NCBI GenBank assembly: GCA_007570785.1
Contig: ML660203.1
Span: 8,242,638-8,306,637, forward strand
Origin: Antilocapra americana
Taxonomy: Eukaryota > Chordata > Mammalia > Artiodactyla > Antilocapridae
DNA length: 64,000 nt
Direction of reading: 5' to 3'
Shown here: positions 21,731 to 32,844 of the stretch, piece by piece
Position numbering within the stretch: the stretch's first letter is position 1
How the letters are laid out: each line of letters opens with the position of its first letter
Made by a program: the position numbers and the translations under genes
The notes under the pieces: model-generated
Databases searched by the model: none
What the model saw: only the letters and a program-made list of their open reading frames with translations
What the model was told of the DNA's origin: nothing

Positions 21731-22240
21731 GTAGTCATGTATGGATGTGAGAGTTGGACTATAAAGAATGCTGAGCACCGAAGAACTGATGCTTTTGAGC
21801 TGTGGTGTTGGAGAAGACTTTTTTTTTTGTAATGCCCCAGTGAATCCTGTTTTTTTTTTTTTTTTCTGGTTTTTTTTTGTAGTGGAGAAGACTCTGAGAG
21901 TCCCTTGGACTGCAGGGAGATCCAACCAGTCCATCCTAAAGGAGATCAGTCCTGGGTGTTCATTGGAAAGACTGATGCTGAAGCTGAAACTCCAATACTT
22001 TGGCCACCTCATGCGAGGAGTTGACTCATTTGAAAAGACCCTGATGTTGGGACAGATTGAGGGCAGGAGAAGGGGACGACAGGATGAGATGGTTGGATGG
22101 CATCACCGACTCAATGGACATGAGTTTGGGTAAACTTTGGGAGTCGGTGTTGGAGGCCAACTGCATCAGAGAGGCCTGATGTGCTGCAGTCCATGGGGTC
22201 GCAGAGTCGGACACAACTGAGCAACTAAACTGAACTGAAA
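21731..22240 (+). repeat. BovB 3' end
   Basis: Starts gtagtcatgtatggatgtga (C-terminal ORF) and ends acacaactgagcaactaaac. It contains a 63-bp T-rich insertion at 21820-21882. Confidence 0.92.
21820..21882. repeat. 63-bp T-rich insertion with 11-bp target duplication
   Basis: Poly-T runs surround a 20-nt unique core (gtaatgccccagtgaatcct). The BovB text tggagaagact occurs on both sides (21809-21819 and 21883-21893), the signature of a retroposition event with a very short, A-rich (antisense) template. Confidence 0.8.
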
Positions 22241-22261
22241 TGCAAAGTATGCTAAGGAAGG

Positions 22262-22551
22262 GGATATTTACATAGTTCCAAAGCACCTGCTCACAAAATA
22301 CCTATTAAAAGTGAATGAGATACACTCAACAGAGTGAAACGGCAAGCCATGGAATAGGAGAGAGTATCTGCAAATGATATAGCTGGAATATAGTAAGAAC
22401 TCTGACAGCAAATTTAAAAATAGACAAAGGATTTGAACAGACATTCTTCCTAAGGTGATATACCAATGGCCATCAAGCATATAAAAAGATCTTCAGCCTC
22501 ACTGAGAATTCGTGTTGTTTTTTTTTTTTAAAGAATTTGCTGTTTGTTATT
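22262..22551 (+). repeat. Old L1 3' region, part 1
   Basis: caaaatacctattaaaagtg, aaatagacaaaggatttgaa and atataccaatggccatcaag are L1M ORF2 C-terminal text. The element continues at 22672-22717, 25149-25286, 25459-25616 and 26041-26450 around insertions. Confidence 0.75.
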
Positions 22552-22671
22552 ATTTAGTTCCTAAGTCGTGTCTGACTCTTACAACCTCGTGAGCTAGAGC
22601 CTAACAGGCTCCTCTGTCCACGGGATTTCCCAAGCAAGAATACTGAAGTGGGTTGCCATTTCTTTCTCCAG
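22552..22671 (-). repeat. Bov-tA SINE fragment
   Basis: Antisense 3' portion (ctaagtcgtgtctgactctt, caagcaagaatactgaagtg) ending before the tRNA-like head. Confidence 0.85.
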
Positions 22672-22717
22672 CGCATATCAAAACCCCAATGAGATATCAA
22701 CTCATGCCCATTAGAAT

Positions 22718-25139
22718 CAGTTCAGTTCAGTAGCTCAGTCATGTCTGACTCTTTGCGACCCCATGGACTGCACCATGCCAGGCCTCCCTGTCCAAATCCC
22801 GGAGCTTACTCTAACTCATGTCCATTGAGTCAGTGATGCCATCCAGCCATCTCATCCCTCTGTGGTCCCCTTCTCTTCCTGCCTTCAATCTTTCCCAGCA
22901 TCAGGGTCTTTTCTAAACAGTCAGTTCTTCGCATCATGTGGCCAAAGTATTGGATTTTCAGCTTCAGCATCAGTCCTTCCAGCGAATATTCAGGACTGAT
23001 TTCCTTTAGGATGGACTGGTTGGATCTTCTTGCAGCCCAAGGGACTCTCAAGAGTCTTCTCCAATACCATGGTTCAAAAGCATCAGTTCTTTGGTGCCCA
23101 GCTTTCTTTATAGTCCAACTCTCACATCCATACATCACTACTGGAAAACCCATAGATTTTTGACTAGATGGACATTTGTTGCCCAAGTAATGTCTCTGCT
23201 TTTTAATATGCTATCTAGGCTGGTCATAACTTTTCTTCCAAGGAGCAAGCATCTTTTAATTTCCTGACTGCTGTCACCATCTGCAGTGATTTTGGAGCCC
23301 AAAAATATAAATTCTGTCACTGTTTCCATTGTTTCCCCATCTATTTGACATGAAGTGATGGAACCAGATGCCATGATCTTCATTTTCTGAATGTTGAGTT
23401 TTAAGCCAACTTTTTCACTCTCCTCTTTCACTTTCATCAAGAAGCTCTTTAGTTCTTCTTCACTTCCTGCTATAAGGGTGATGTCATCTGCATATCTGAG
23501 GTTATTGATATTTCTCCCGGCAATCTTGATTCCAGCTTGTGCTTCATCCAGCCTGGCATTTCTCATGATGTACTCTGCATATAAGTTAAACAAGCAGGGT
23601 GACAATATACAGCCTTGGTGTATTCTTTTCCTGATTTGGAACCAGTCTGTTGTTCCATGTTCAGTTCTAACTGTTGCTTCTTGAACTGCATACAGATTTC
23701 TCAGGAGACAGGTCAAGTGGTCTTGTATTCCCATCTCTAAGAATTTTCCACATTTTGTTGTGATCCACGCAGTCAAAGGCTTTGGTGTAGTCAGTGAAGC
23801 AGATGTTTTACTGGAACTCTCTTGCTTTTTCTATGATCCAGCAGATGTTGGCAATTTGATCTCTGGTTCCTCTGCCTTTTCTAAATCCAGCTTGAACATC
23901 TGGAAGTTTACAGTTCACGTACTTGGACAATTTCAAGCACTACTTTGCTAGGGTGTAAGATGAGTGCAATTGTGCAGTAGTTTGAGCATTCTTTGGCATT
24001 GCCTTTCTTTGGGACTGGAATGAAAACTGACCTTTTCCAGTCCTGTGGCCACTACTGAGTTTTCCAATTTGCTGGCATATTGAGTGCAGCACTTCAACAG
24101 CATCATCGTTTAGGTTTTGAAAGAGCTCAACTGAAATTCCATCACCTCCATTAGTTTTGTTCATAGTGATGCTTCCTAAGGTCCCCTTAACTTTGCATTT
24201 CAGGATGTCTGGCTCTAGGTGAATGATCACACCATTGTGATTATCTGGGTCATGAAGATCTTTTTTGTATAGTTTTTCTGTGTATTGTTGCCACCTCTTC
24301 TTAATATCTTCTGCTTCTGTTAGGTCCACACAATTTCTGTCCTTTATTGTGCCCATCTTTGTATGAAGTGTTCCCTTGGTATCTCTCATTTTCTTGAAAG
24401 AACTCTAGACTTTCCCATTCTACTGTTTTCCTCTATTTCTTTGCATTGATTGTGAGGAAGGCTTTCTTATCTCTCCTTGCTATTCTTTGGAACTCTCCAT
24501 TCAAATGGGTATATCTTTCCTTTTCTCCTTTGCCTTTTGCTTCTCTTCTTTTCTCAGCTATTTCTAAGGCCTCCTCAGACAACCATTTTGCCTTTTTGCA
24601 TTGCTTTTCCTCGGGGATGCTCTTGATCCCTGTCTCCTGTGCAATGTCACAAACTCCGTCCATAGTTCTTCAGGCACTCTATCAGATCTAATCCCTTGAA
24701 TCTATTTGTCACTTCCACTGTATAATCGTAAGGGATTTGATTTAGGTCATACCTGAATGGTCTAGTGGTTTTCCCTACTTTCTTCAATTTAATTCTGAAT
24801 GTGGCAATAAGGAGTTCATGATCTGAGCCACAGTCAGCTCCCAGTCTTATTTTTGCTGACTGTATAGAACTTCTCCATCTTTGGCTGCAAAGAATATAAT
24901 GACTCTGATTTTGGTATTGACCATCTAGTGATGTCCATGTGTAGAGTCTTCTCTTGTATTGTTGGAAGAGGGTGTTTGCTATGACCAGTGCATTCTCTTG
25001 GCAAAACTCTATTAGCCTTTGCCCTGCTTCATTCTGTACTCCAAGGCCAAATTTGCCTGTTACTCCAGGTATTTCTTGACTTCCTACTTTTGCATTCCAG
25101 TCCCCTATAGTGAAAAGGACATCTTTTTTGTAGCCATCT
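22718..25139 (-). repeat. BovB (RTE) LINE, 2.4 kb, 5'-truncated
   Basis: Read on the - strand it begins in the C-terminal endonuclease part (GDWNAKVGSQE near 25105). It continues through a linker ORF (24433-24663), RT N-terminal part (23940-24389), RT core with catalytic box LRYADDITLIAGSEEEL (inside 23138-23776), and the C-terminal region (22830-23186) to the canonical 3' end at 22718. Frames are separated by stops and frameshifts, so it is inactive. A 9-bp duplication, cattagaat, flanks it (22709-22717, 25140-25148). It sits in an old L1. Confidence 0.95.
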
Positions 25140-25148
25140 CATTAGAAT

Positions 25149-25286
25149 GACTACTAACAAAAACAATAACAAAAGTTGACAAGGATGTGGAGAAATTGGA
25201 ACCCTTGTTCACTGTTGGTGGTATTGTAAAATGTTGCAACTGCTATGGAGAACAGGATGACAGTTTCTCAAAAACATCAACCCTAT
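25149..25286 (+). repeat. Old L1, part 3
   Basis: actactaacaaaaacaataa, gacaaggatgtggagaaatt and gttcactgttggtggtattg continue the ORF2 C-terminal text interrupted by the BovB. Confidence 0.8.
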
Positions 25287-25458
25287 GGGACTTCCCTAGC
25301 AGCCCAGCGGTTAAGAATCTGCTCCACAACGCAGGGAACACAGTTTTGAAAAAAGATCCTGCATGCCAAGGAGCAACTAAGCCCATGACACAACTATTGA
25401 GCCCGCATGCTGCAACTAAGACCTGATACCGTCAAATAAATAACCAAAAAATAAAAAC
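25287..25458 (+). repeat. CHR SINE in L1
   Basis: gggacttccctagcagccca head, ggagcaactaagcccatgac body, ending cgtcaaataaataaccaaaa. Confidence 0.88.
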
Positions 25459-25616
25459 TAGAACTTCCATATGACCGAGCAGTCCAGCTTCTGCATATAT
25501 GCAAGAAATTTGAAAGCGGGTCTCAAAGAGATATTTGCATATCCATGTTCACAGCAGCACTATTCACAAAAGCCAAGAAGTGGAACCCAAATCCCTATCA
25601 ACAGATAAATGGAAGG
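25459..25616 (+). repeat. Old L1, part 4
   Basis: gaacttccatatgaccgagc and cagcagcactattcacaaaa are ORF2 C-terminal text. It breaks at gataaatgga, where another L1 piece begins. Confidence 0.8.
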
Positions 25617-26040
25617 GGCAGAGGCAAGATCGTGGTGTTAGGAGGACCCGGAGCTCACATCTCACAGGCTGGGGGTCGGGCCTGAACCCCTGAGGTGGAA
25701 GGACTGAGTCCAAGCTGCTAGACCAACAGAGAACTTCAGGCCCCAGGGAATATTAATTGGTGTGAGCTCTCCCAGAGGTCCTCATCTCAGCACCAAGACT
25801 GGGGCTCCACCCAACTGCCTGCAAACTCCAATACTGATGCCTCAGGCCAAACAACCAGCAAGACAGGAACACAGCCCCACCAATCAGCAAAAATGAGATG
25901 ACAGAGAACTATGTCACAGGTGAAGGAGCACGGTAAGACCAGATAAATGAAGAAATAGGCAATCTACCTGGAAAATAATTCAGAATAATAGATAGTAAAG
26001 ATCCAAAATCTCAGAAATAGAACATAGGAAAGGATAAACA
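25617..26040 (+). repeat. L1 5' region fragment (5' UTR/start of ORF1) inserted in L1 3' sequence
   Basis: gagctcacatctcacaggct, then atgaagaaataggcaatcta and ataatagatagtaaagatcc resemble the 5' UTR and first part of ORF1 of artiodactyl L1. It is out of order relative to the surrounding L1 tail, so it is a separate or rearranged piece. Confidence 0.6.
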
Positions 26041-26450
26041 AAATACTGTATATACATACATACATACATACATACATACGTGACATGGAATATTATTTAG
26101 CCTTAAAAAGGAAGGAAATCCCGTCACATGATACAACTGGGATGAACCTTGAGAACACTGAGCTAAGTCAAATAAGCCAATCTCAGAAACACAAATATTG
26201 TATGATTCTGCTTATGTGAGATATTTAAAGTTGTCAAATTCATAGTGACAAAGTGGAAAGGTAGTTACCAGGGACTGGGGAGAGGGAGGATGGAGAGTCA
26301 TTTAATGGGAACTGATTTTCAGATTTGCAAAATGAAAAAGCTCTGGTGATCTCTCTCACAATGTGAACATACTCAACATTCTTGAACTATACACCTAAAA
26401 ATGGTTAAGATTGTAAACTGCATGTTTTTTTTTAACTACAACATACATAA
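26041..26450 (+). repeat. Old L1, part 5, with a (TACA)n microsatellite
   Basis: atggaatattatttagcctt, gttaccagggactggggaga and acaatgtgaacatactcaac complete the L1 3' end. A tetranucleotide run (tacatacatac...) occupies 26053-26079. Confidence 0.8.
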
Positions 26451-26479
26451 CTTTTAAAATAAAAATGAAATTATGAGTA

Positions 26480-27010
26480 ACTGTACAATGGGACACACTT
26501 TTAACCCAATGATCAAAGTTAACATCAATAATGGGACAAATTGAAACCTTGTACCCCCTAGTAACATCCAATGAAGAATACAGCATCACTTCTGGGACTT
26601 CCTGCCCAAGATGCATAACCTTTATCTAATCAGGAGAAAACATCAAACAAGCCATTTCTTGTAGAAAGAACACTCTACAAAGTAACTGGTCTATAATCTT
26701 CAAAAGTATCAGTGCCATGAATGTCAAAGAAAGACAGAACTATGTCAGAAAGAAGGAGACCAAAGAGGCATGCCAACTAAGTGTACTGCACGATCATAAA
26801 CTAGATCCTTTGCTGTGAAGGATGTTATTGGGACCACTGGCAAGATGTGCGTGGGCCCTGAGGATTCAATGGCTGCCAAGTGCCAATGATAATTTCCTGA
26901 TTTTGATGGTTGTGGTTACATAAGAGAACGTCCTTGTCTGAAGGAAATAAACACTAAATTACCTAGGTGTGTGAATGCATCTGGTCCTGACTTACTCTCA
27001 GTGGCTCAGG
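26480..27010 (+). repeat. Ancient mammalian repeat (probably an old L1 or LTR 3' end)
   Basis: tccaatgaagaatacagcat, aagtaactggtctataatct, gatgttattgggaccactgg and gataatttcctgattttgat form a block order seen across mammals. I do not name the family. Confidence 0.55.
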
Positions 27011-27139
27011 GGAGATACTTTTTTGTAACTATTACTACAACTTTTCTGTGAGATGATTTCAAAACTTGTAAAATTACACACAAAAAATGTTCATGATACT
27101 CTGTTAGGTAAAAAACCCAAAATGGATAACACAGTACTG

Positions 27140-27310
27140 TCCATTATGATAGCCACTACCTACCTAGAGCTATTTGAATTACTTAAAAAGTCAATCACCA
27201 GTCACATTAGCAACATTTCAAGTGCTCAAGAGACATGTGTGACTCGTGGACACGCAGGACAGAACACTGGCATCACTGCAGAAAATTGTATTGGATAGCG
27301 CTGGTATAAC
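27140..27310 (+). repeat. Nonautonomous hAT-like DNA transposon
   Basis: gatagccactacctacctag and ttagcaacatttcaagtgct, ending gtattggatagcgctgg, belong to the same MITE group as 12375-12545. Confidence 0.55.
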
Positions 27311-27444
27311 ATCTTTCTTTTTCCTGTTGTTAAAATAATAAATAAGGAAAATGGGTATGTGAACTTTGAAAGGGCTATGTACCAAATTGTCGAGTTATCC
27401 TTGGGAGATAAGATTAGATGGGTGAAATAGTGGAAATGTTTCAG

Positions 27445-27687
27445 TTTTCATTATACACATTTAAACTTGGGGATTATGAATGATTAAAACATCTTTAGAA
27501 TTTTCTAATGTTTATATCCATACAGATAAATATCCACCTACATATACCTTCTACTTGCCTATTTTTTTAAAAAATATAGTTTAGGAATTACTTACTGTCA
27601 GTCATGTTCTGAATGACCTTTCTTGTGATGAAGACTTTTGAAAAGGGAATTTAAATTTCATGGCTCTACCAATAATGCTTGAAGAGG
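27445..27687 (+). repeat. Inverted repeat, left arm (243 bp)
   Basis: The reverse complement of 27445-27687 matches 28310-28552 at 242 of 243 positions by my alignment, with one substitution (in tgtcagtcatg against tgtcagtaatg). No indels. Confidence 0.93.
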
Positions 27688-28309
27688 CAAGTAGCTCATG
27701 GGCTGCCACCTGCTCCCCTCCCCTCACCACCTCCACACACACACAAAGCAAAATCTTGCTCACCTTACTTGATATAACCCAAGAGTCCCAAACAAAGGAC
27801 CAGGCTCTAACTGCAATAGGACAGATGGCCATTAAACAGGAGGAAGAACTTTCTGGCAGTATCAACAGGAAACCTTAAGGACAAGGGCCCAGAGAAGACT
27901 GGGGATGTTTAAGAAGAGAAACAAACCCAGGTTTGGAGTCAAAGAAACCTGTTTGTTTTTAGGCTGCACTGGGTGTTCCCTGCAGCACGTGGGCGTCTCT
28001 AGTGGTAGTATTCTGCCTTAGTTACCTTAGGTGGGTATTTCATGTTCTATATTTAATCTTCACAACTCTTGAAGTAACAGGTGAGCTGAGGCTGCAGAGG
28101 TGAGGTGAGTGGGCTGCGGTCACAGTGGGATTAGAAAATTGGAACCCAAGCCCGTTTGCAGGCATCTCCGCTCCCTTCCTCCAGGCTTAGTTACCCCACG
28201 GCTGCCTGGATCAAACCTGCTTCCCCTGAATTAGAGGGTGGGTTCCTGACCACTGGACCACCAGGAAAGTTCCCAGATTCCTGGTTTGAGTCCTGGCTTT
28301 TCTACAAAA
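27688..28309. other. 622-bp spacer of the inverted repeat
   Basis: Mosaic. It holds an antisense CHR head remnant at about 28186-28272 (ctgaccactggaccaccagg), another CHR-like scrap at about 27955-28000 and MIR-like text between them. This order is not explained by simple nesting. Confidence 0.5.
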
Positions 28310-28552
28310 CCTCTTCAAGCATTATTGGTAGAGCCATGAAATTTAAATTCCCTTTTCAAAAGTCTTCATCACAAGAAAGGTCATTCAGAACATTACTGAC
28401 AGTAAGTAATTCCTAAACTATATTTTTTAAAAAAATAGGCAAGTAGAAGGTATATGTAGGTGGATATTTATCTGTATGGATATAAACATTAGAAAATTCT
28501 AAAGATGTTTTAATCATTCATAATCCCCAAGTTTAAATGTGTATAATGAAAA
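28310..28552 (-). repeat. Inverted repeat, right arm (243 bp)
   Basis: Counterpart of 27445-27687 in opposite orientation. Homology ends abruptly at both boundaries. Confidence 0.93.
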
Positions 28553-28639
28553 AGGGATAATGTTAACCTTGCATGAGTGTGCATGAAGTGCTGGTGGTGT
28601 TCTAACTGTTTTACATGCGTTGTCACGTCTTCCTTAAAT

Positions 28640-29249
28640 CCCTTTTTTTTTAAACTACTGAAAACCACACTTGTGATATTCACCCCTAAATATGCTTCTT
28701 CTACAGTCTTCTCTATTCAGGAAATGGTTACTCCATCCTTCCACTTACTCAAACCAAAATCTTTGGAGCTATCCTTAGGAAATGGTAACCTGCTCCAGTA
28801 TCATTGCCTAGAAAATTCCATGGACAGAGGAGCCTAGTAGGCTATACAGCCCATGGGGCCAAAAAGAGTAGGACATGACTGAGCTTGCTTGTATGGTAGG
28901 TTCTATCATCAAAATATATCACCCTCCTCAAGACACCACTGAGCCACAATAATCTCCTACTTGGATTATGACAATGACACTGGCTTCCCAACTGTCCCCC
29001 AGCCCACACTACACTCAGGCTTAAACCTCCCCCGCAGTCTGTAGCCAGATCACTCTTCCGCTAAGAATTTTTCAAAGGCTCCCGTCACATGATCACGAAC
29101 TGGCCCCCAGCCCCCTCAGTCCTTGCACTCTTTCAGTTTCTCTCTCCTTTGACCCAGTTCCAGCCACACCACCCTTCTTGCTCTTATTCAAGCTGAATGT
29201 GCTGTCTCTCTGTCTGAACATTTTCCCCCAGATAATCTTACTTCCTGTT
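28640..29249 (+). repeat. L2 LINE fragment, interrupted
   Basis: acagtcttctctattcagga, ccatccttccacttactcaa, and after the SINE piece acctggattatgac-like text, ctcaggcttaaacctccccc and tgacccagttccagccacac. The L2 order is retained around an inserted Bov-A. Confidence 0.65.
28778..28889 (+). repeat. Bov-A fragment
   Basis: aggaaatggtaacctgctcc through aggacatgactgagcttgct: the 3' monomer only. Confidence 0.8.
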
Positions 29250-29332
29250 GTTGTAGTTCAGTCGCTCAGTGGTATCTGACTCTTTGTGACCCCAGAGACT
29301 GCAGCATGCCAGGCTTCCCTGTCCTTCACCAA
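29250..29332 (-). repeat. Bov-A/BovB 3' fragment
   Basis: ttgtagttcagtcgctcagt and gcatgccaggcttccctgtc are the antisense 3' end. Confidence 0.8.
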
Positions 29333-29396
29333 GGGTCTTGGTAATCTGTTTTCTTCTTGATTCTGATTTTCTGGTGAAATGGGAGGAGGCTTACTG

Positions 29397-29609
29397 TCTG
29401 TTGGTTCAGACAGTAAAGAGTCTGCCTGCAGTGTAGGAGACCTGGGTTCGATCTCTGGGTTGGGAAGATTCCCTGGAGAAGGGAATGGCAATCCACTCCA
29501 GTAATCTTGCCTGGAGAATCCCAAGGACAGAGGTACCTGTTGGGCTACAGTCCTTGGGGTTCCAAAGAGTCAGACATGACTGAGTGACTAACAGTTTCAC
29601 TTTCACTTT
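29397..29609 (+). repeat. Bov-tA SINE
   Basis: Head tctgttggttcagacagtaa, box-B gggttcgatctctgggttgg and the full BovB-derived end gactgagtgactaacagttt. Confidence 0.92.
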
Positions 29610-29731
29610 AAGAATGCCTACTGGACCCTGCAAATTTTATAAATGATGGAAGTGAAGCTCCAGAAAGGGATGAAGTGTGGCTGAAAGTCATAACAGCACT
29701 TGTCCAGATAAGCCACCCTCTCAAAGTCTGC

Positions 29732-29864
29732 ATGGAGAAGGCAATGACACCCCACTCCTATACTCTTGCCTGGAAAATCCCGTGGGCGGAGGAGCCTGGT
29801 GGGCTGCAGTCCCTGGGGTCGAAGAGTGGGACACGACTGAGCGACTTAGCAGCAGCAGGAGTGT
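29732..29864 (+). repeat. Bov-A monomer with (agc)n tail
   Basis: atggagaaggcaatgacacc through gacacgactgagcgacttag, then agcagcagcagg: a single BOV-A2-type monomer. Confidence 0.88.
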
Positions 29865-31052
29865 CTGCAAGCTCTGTCTCCAGGGCTAAAGTCCATAACC
29901 TTTAGAAACCATGAAAAACCCTCGTTCCAGCTTTGGTGCTGCTTCTCAGCCACCTAGAAACTACTCATTATCAGCTCTGAACCAGTGATTGCAAATTCTG
30001 CAACTCAGCACCCATGTAAATAAACCCTTTAAATCCCCAAACGTTAGAAAAGCATAAGGCAAAATGGCCTCTGGTGGTGCCATGGGAGTTGCAGAGTGAC
30101 CCATCTCACCCCTCAGACTTTCCATAAGAGAAAGGCAAGACTTTTCCATGAGTTATATAAAAGGGATAGAGAATTTAAAGAAGGCTTTTTGCTTCCAACC
30201 CTGAGAAGGGATCTTAAACACTTCCTATAAACAAATGCTGGCAATATCTCCTGGTGTTTCTCAAATGGGTTTTTTTTTTCCTTTTTCCCCAAACAGTGGA
30301 AGCTATCAGTGCTGGAGGCTATATTTCTAGCTTGAGTGGCCTGGGTGTGCCTCTCCAAGTATGACTAGGCTTGCTTACATATGGGAAACCACCCCAGAGG
30401 GTGGATGGATTCTCTCCAGCACAGTTCCAGGGTTGTGTGTACAGAATTTGTTTGAAAACAGGTGGCTCATTTGGGATAGATGAGTAAGGGTGGTGTCACA
30501 GCACACACCCGATGCTGCCTGCCTGGGAGGGCCCGGGGGGGACAGAGAAAGCACTCGGATTTCCTGGAACCACCACCTGGTAGCTGAGTGAGCTTAGGCC
30601 AGGCCTCTGTGTTTCTGGGCCTCAGGCTCTTCATCTGTCAAATGCCTTAACCTTAACCCCTAGTGCCACCTGGTTAGTTGCCAGAAAGTATTTTCAGGAT
30701 AAGCGACAACCTGTGTAGAGTGCCTCCCACAGTGCAGGCATACCCCGAGCCTGGGCTGGCCCTTGGATCTGGGCCGGGTGGCCGAGGAGCACCTCCACAG
30801 CACTGACAATGTATACTGGTTGCTAAAGCTTGTGCCAAGGGTGTCATTCTGGTTCCTTCTGAATGAGCTTTCCTGCCACATAAATCTTAATGTGTCCTCC
30901 CTGCCTGATTCTGATTCCTGGTGTATGTGGGGGAGGGGGGGATTCTGAAGCCACAGCCCACAGGCTCTGAGGCTCCTACATACCCAGGATCGCAAGCCTG
31001 CCCACCCGGTTCCACCCATTCTTCCTTCAAACAGCACCCTCACCCACAGTGC
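29865..31052. other. Mostly unassigned stretch with a MIR fragment
   Basis: MIR-like text lies at about 30570-30655 (tagctgagtgagcttaggcc, caggctcttcatctgtcaaa). The rest has no recognised repeat. The long antisense frame over this region (30660-31358) partly translates the SINE to its right and is not a gene. Confidence 0.4.
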
Positions 31053-31360
31053 AGGCTTCCCTGATGGCTCAGCTGGTGAAGAATCAGCCTGCAATGCAGG
31101 AGACCGTGTTCGACTCCTGGGCTGGGAAGATCCACTGGAGAAGGCATAGGCTACCCACTCCTGTGTTCTTGGGTTTCCCTGGTGGTTCAGCTGGTAAAGA
31201 ATCTGCCCACAGTGTGGGAGACCTGAGTTTGATCCCTGGGTTAGGAAGATCCCCTGGAGAAGGGAAAGGCTACCCATTTCAGTATTCTGGCCTGGAAAAT
31301 TCCATGGACTGTACAGTTCATGGTGTTGCAGAGTAGGACACAACTCAGCAACTTTCACCC
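31053..31360 (+). repeat. Tandem pair of Bov-tA units
   Basis: Two tRNA-like heads (aggcttccctgatggctcag at 31053, gggtttccctggtggttcag at about 31170) share one 3' end (ggacacaactcagcaacttt). The first unit is cut after its box-B half. The same arrangement is at 48908-49243 and 60275-60580. Confidence 0.9.
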
Positions 31361-31620
31361 TTGGTGCTGGTTAAAGTTCTGGTGACCTGCCTCTGCTCGC
31401 TCCCAAGGCTGCCCCTTAATATTGACATTAATCTTTTAACTGAGTGAAGAGTGTAGGGGTTGGGCAAGATGACTGCCAGGACCCTCCTATCCCAAATCTC
31501 TTGGAGATGGTCTTTATCATTGATTATGAAGGCTTAGCCTTCCAAAGCCTCGGTTTCCCATTTCATTGAAGGAGGAAGAGAGTCTCTGGATGGCCAAACT
31601 GATTTTGATCAAAAAGGCAC
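31361..31620. other. Unassigned stretch
   Basis: No repeat or coding signal recognised. Confidence 0.3.
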
Positions 31621-31702
31621 TACAGAGGTGCCTGGCAGGCTACAGTCCATGGGGCTGCAAGAGTTGGACATGACTTAGCGACTGAACCACCACCACCAAT
31701 AC
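31621..31702 (+). repeat. Bov-A 3' fragment with (acc)n tail
   Basis: cagaggtgcctggcaggcta, gacatgacttagcgactgaa, then accaccaccacca. Confidence 0.82.
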
Positions 31703-32089
31703 CATGTAACGTGTATCCGGCACGTATTATGTATCAGGGACTTCACATGTATAACCGAACACAACTAGGACACATTCATATGTCCTAGCTATGAATGGGT
31801 GGAACAGGGTGGGGAGGGCTTGTGGTCATGTCCGACTCTGTGACCCCATCAACTGTAGCCCACTTTCTCCTTGGTTACTGAAGTCAAAGAAACAGCAGTA
31901 CTGCATAAAATCGTAAGAGCTATTCAAATGTTGACTTGGTTTCTCAAGAACACGCTGAAGGGGAAGCATATTCTCAGAGCATGGAAAAAGCTCTTGGAAA
32001 ACGTCTCTGGGCATTTCTCATTCTCAGGTTCTTCTATCTGTTACGTACTAGCTTTCTCTGCTCCGCTCAAGATTTCCCAAAGCCCAGTC

Positions 32090-32271
32090 CTCACAGCCTC
32101 TCCCCCACACACAGGGCACTCTGGCTTCCAGGTTGCTCTTCTAGTCTAATTTCTCACCCACCGCTCCCCTAGAAGACATACTCTGCCCCTACAGTGGAAA
32201 TTTTTTCTCTCACATCCCAGGAAGCTGGACGCAGGGGTCTTGGTGAATAAAATCCTCCACCTTGCTGTACA
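32090..32271 (+). repeat. LTR-like fragment, left part (R/U5-type with poly(A) signal)
   Basis: aggggtcttggtgaataaaatcct carries AATAAA at 32246-32251. The same text, then a second shared block (gccattaagt...gacctaggatctt-type), occurs at 43690-43850. Two such copies with AATAAA and common downstream sequence suggest decayed LTRs; the upstream limit is uncertain. Confidence 0.5.
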
Positions 32272-32488
32272 TGTCTCTGCTCAGTCGCTCAGCTGTGTCT
32301 GACTCTTTGTGACCCCCTGGACTATAGCTGCCAGGCTCCTCTGTTCATGGGATTTTTTAGGCTAGAATACTGGAGTGGGTTGCCATTTCCTTCTCCAGGG
32401 GAACTTCCTGACCCACGAATCAAACCCACATCTCCTGTGTCCCCTGCATTGCAGGCAGATTCTTTATCTACTGAGCCATCTCTTTAAT
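32272..32488 (-). repeat. Bov-tA SINE inserted in the LTR-like fragment
   Basis: Antisense: gctcagtcgctcagctgtgt, ggctagaatactggagtggg, ending ttatctactgagccatctc. Confidence 0.9.
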
Positions 32489-32580
32489 CCTAAACCGCCA
32501 TTAAGTGGCAGACATAGGATCTTGGTCCAAGTCATTAGCTGCTTAGCAAGATAGCTGTCACAAAACACCTGTTGAGTAAT
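32489..32580 (+). repeat. LTR-like fragment, right part
   Basis: aaccgccattaagtggcaga, ataggatcttggtccaagtc and gcttagcaagatagctgtca correspond to 43755-43835. Confidence 0.5.
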
Positions 32581-32635
32581 AAGCCTCCCACCTATTCTCT
32601 GGTCATGTCAGTTCAGCTCAAGAACCTGCAACGGG

Positions 32636-32820
32636 GGACTTCTCTGGTGGTCCAGTCGCTAAGACTCTGAGCTCCCAATGCAGGGGGCCCATGTTCAATC
32701 CCTCGTCAGGGAACTAGATCCCATATGCTGCAACTAAAGAGCCTCCATGATGCTCAAAGACCAAAGATCCTGCACGCTGCAACTAAGACCAAGCTCAGCC
32801 AAGTAAATATATTTTTAAAA
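32636..32820 (+). repeat. CHR SINE
   Basis: Head gggacttctctggtggtcca, cccatgttcaatccctcgtc, tail caagtaaatatatttttaaa. Confidence 0.88.
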
Positions 32821-32844
32821 AACCATTCAAGGGCTCCCTGCTGC

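Noticed and set aside
30660..31358. 232-codon open frame on the - strand
   Set aside because: Its first third is the antisense translation of a Bov-tA pair (31053-31360); the rest has no domain, splice signal or CpG start.
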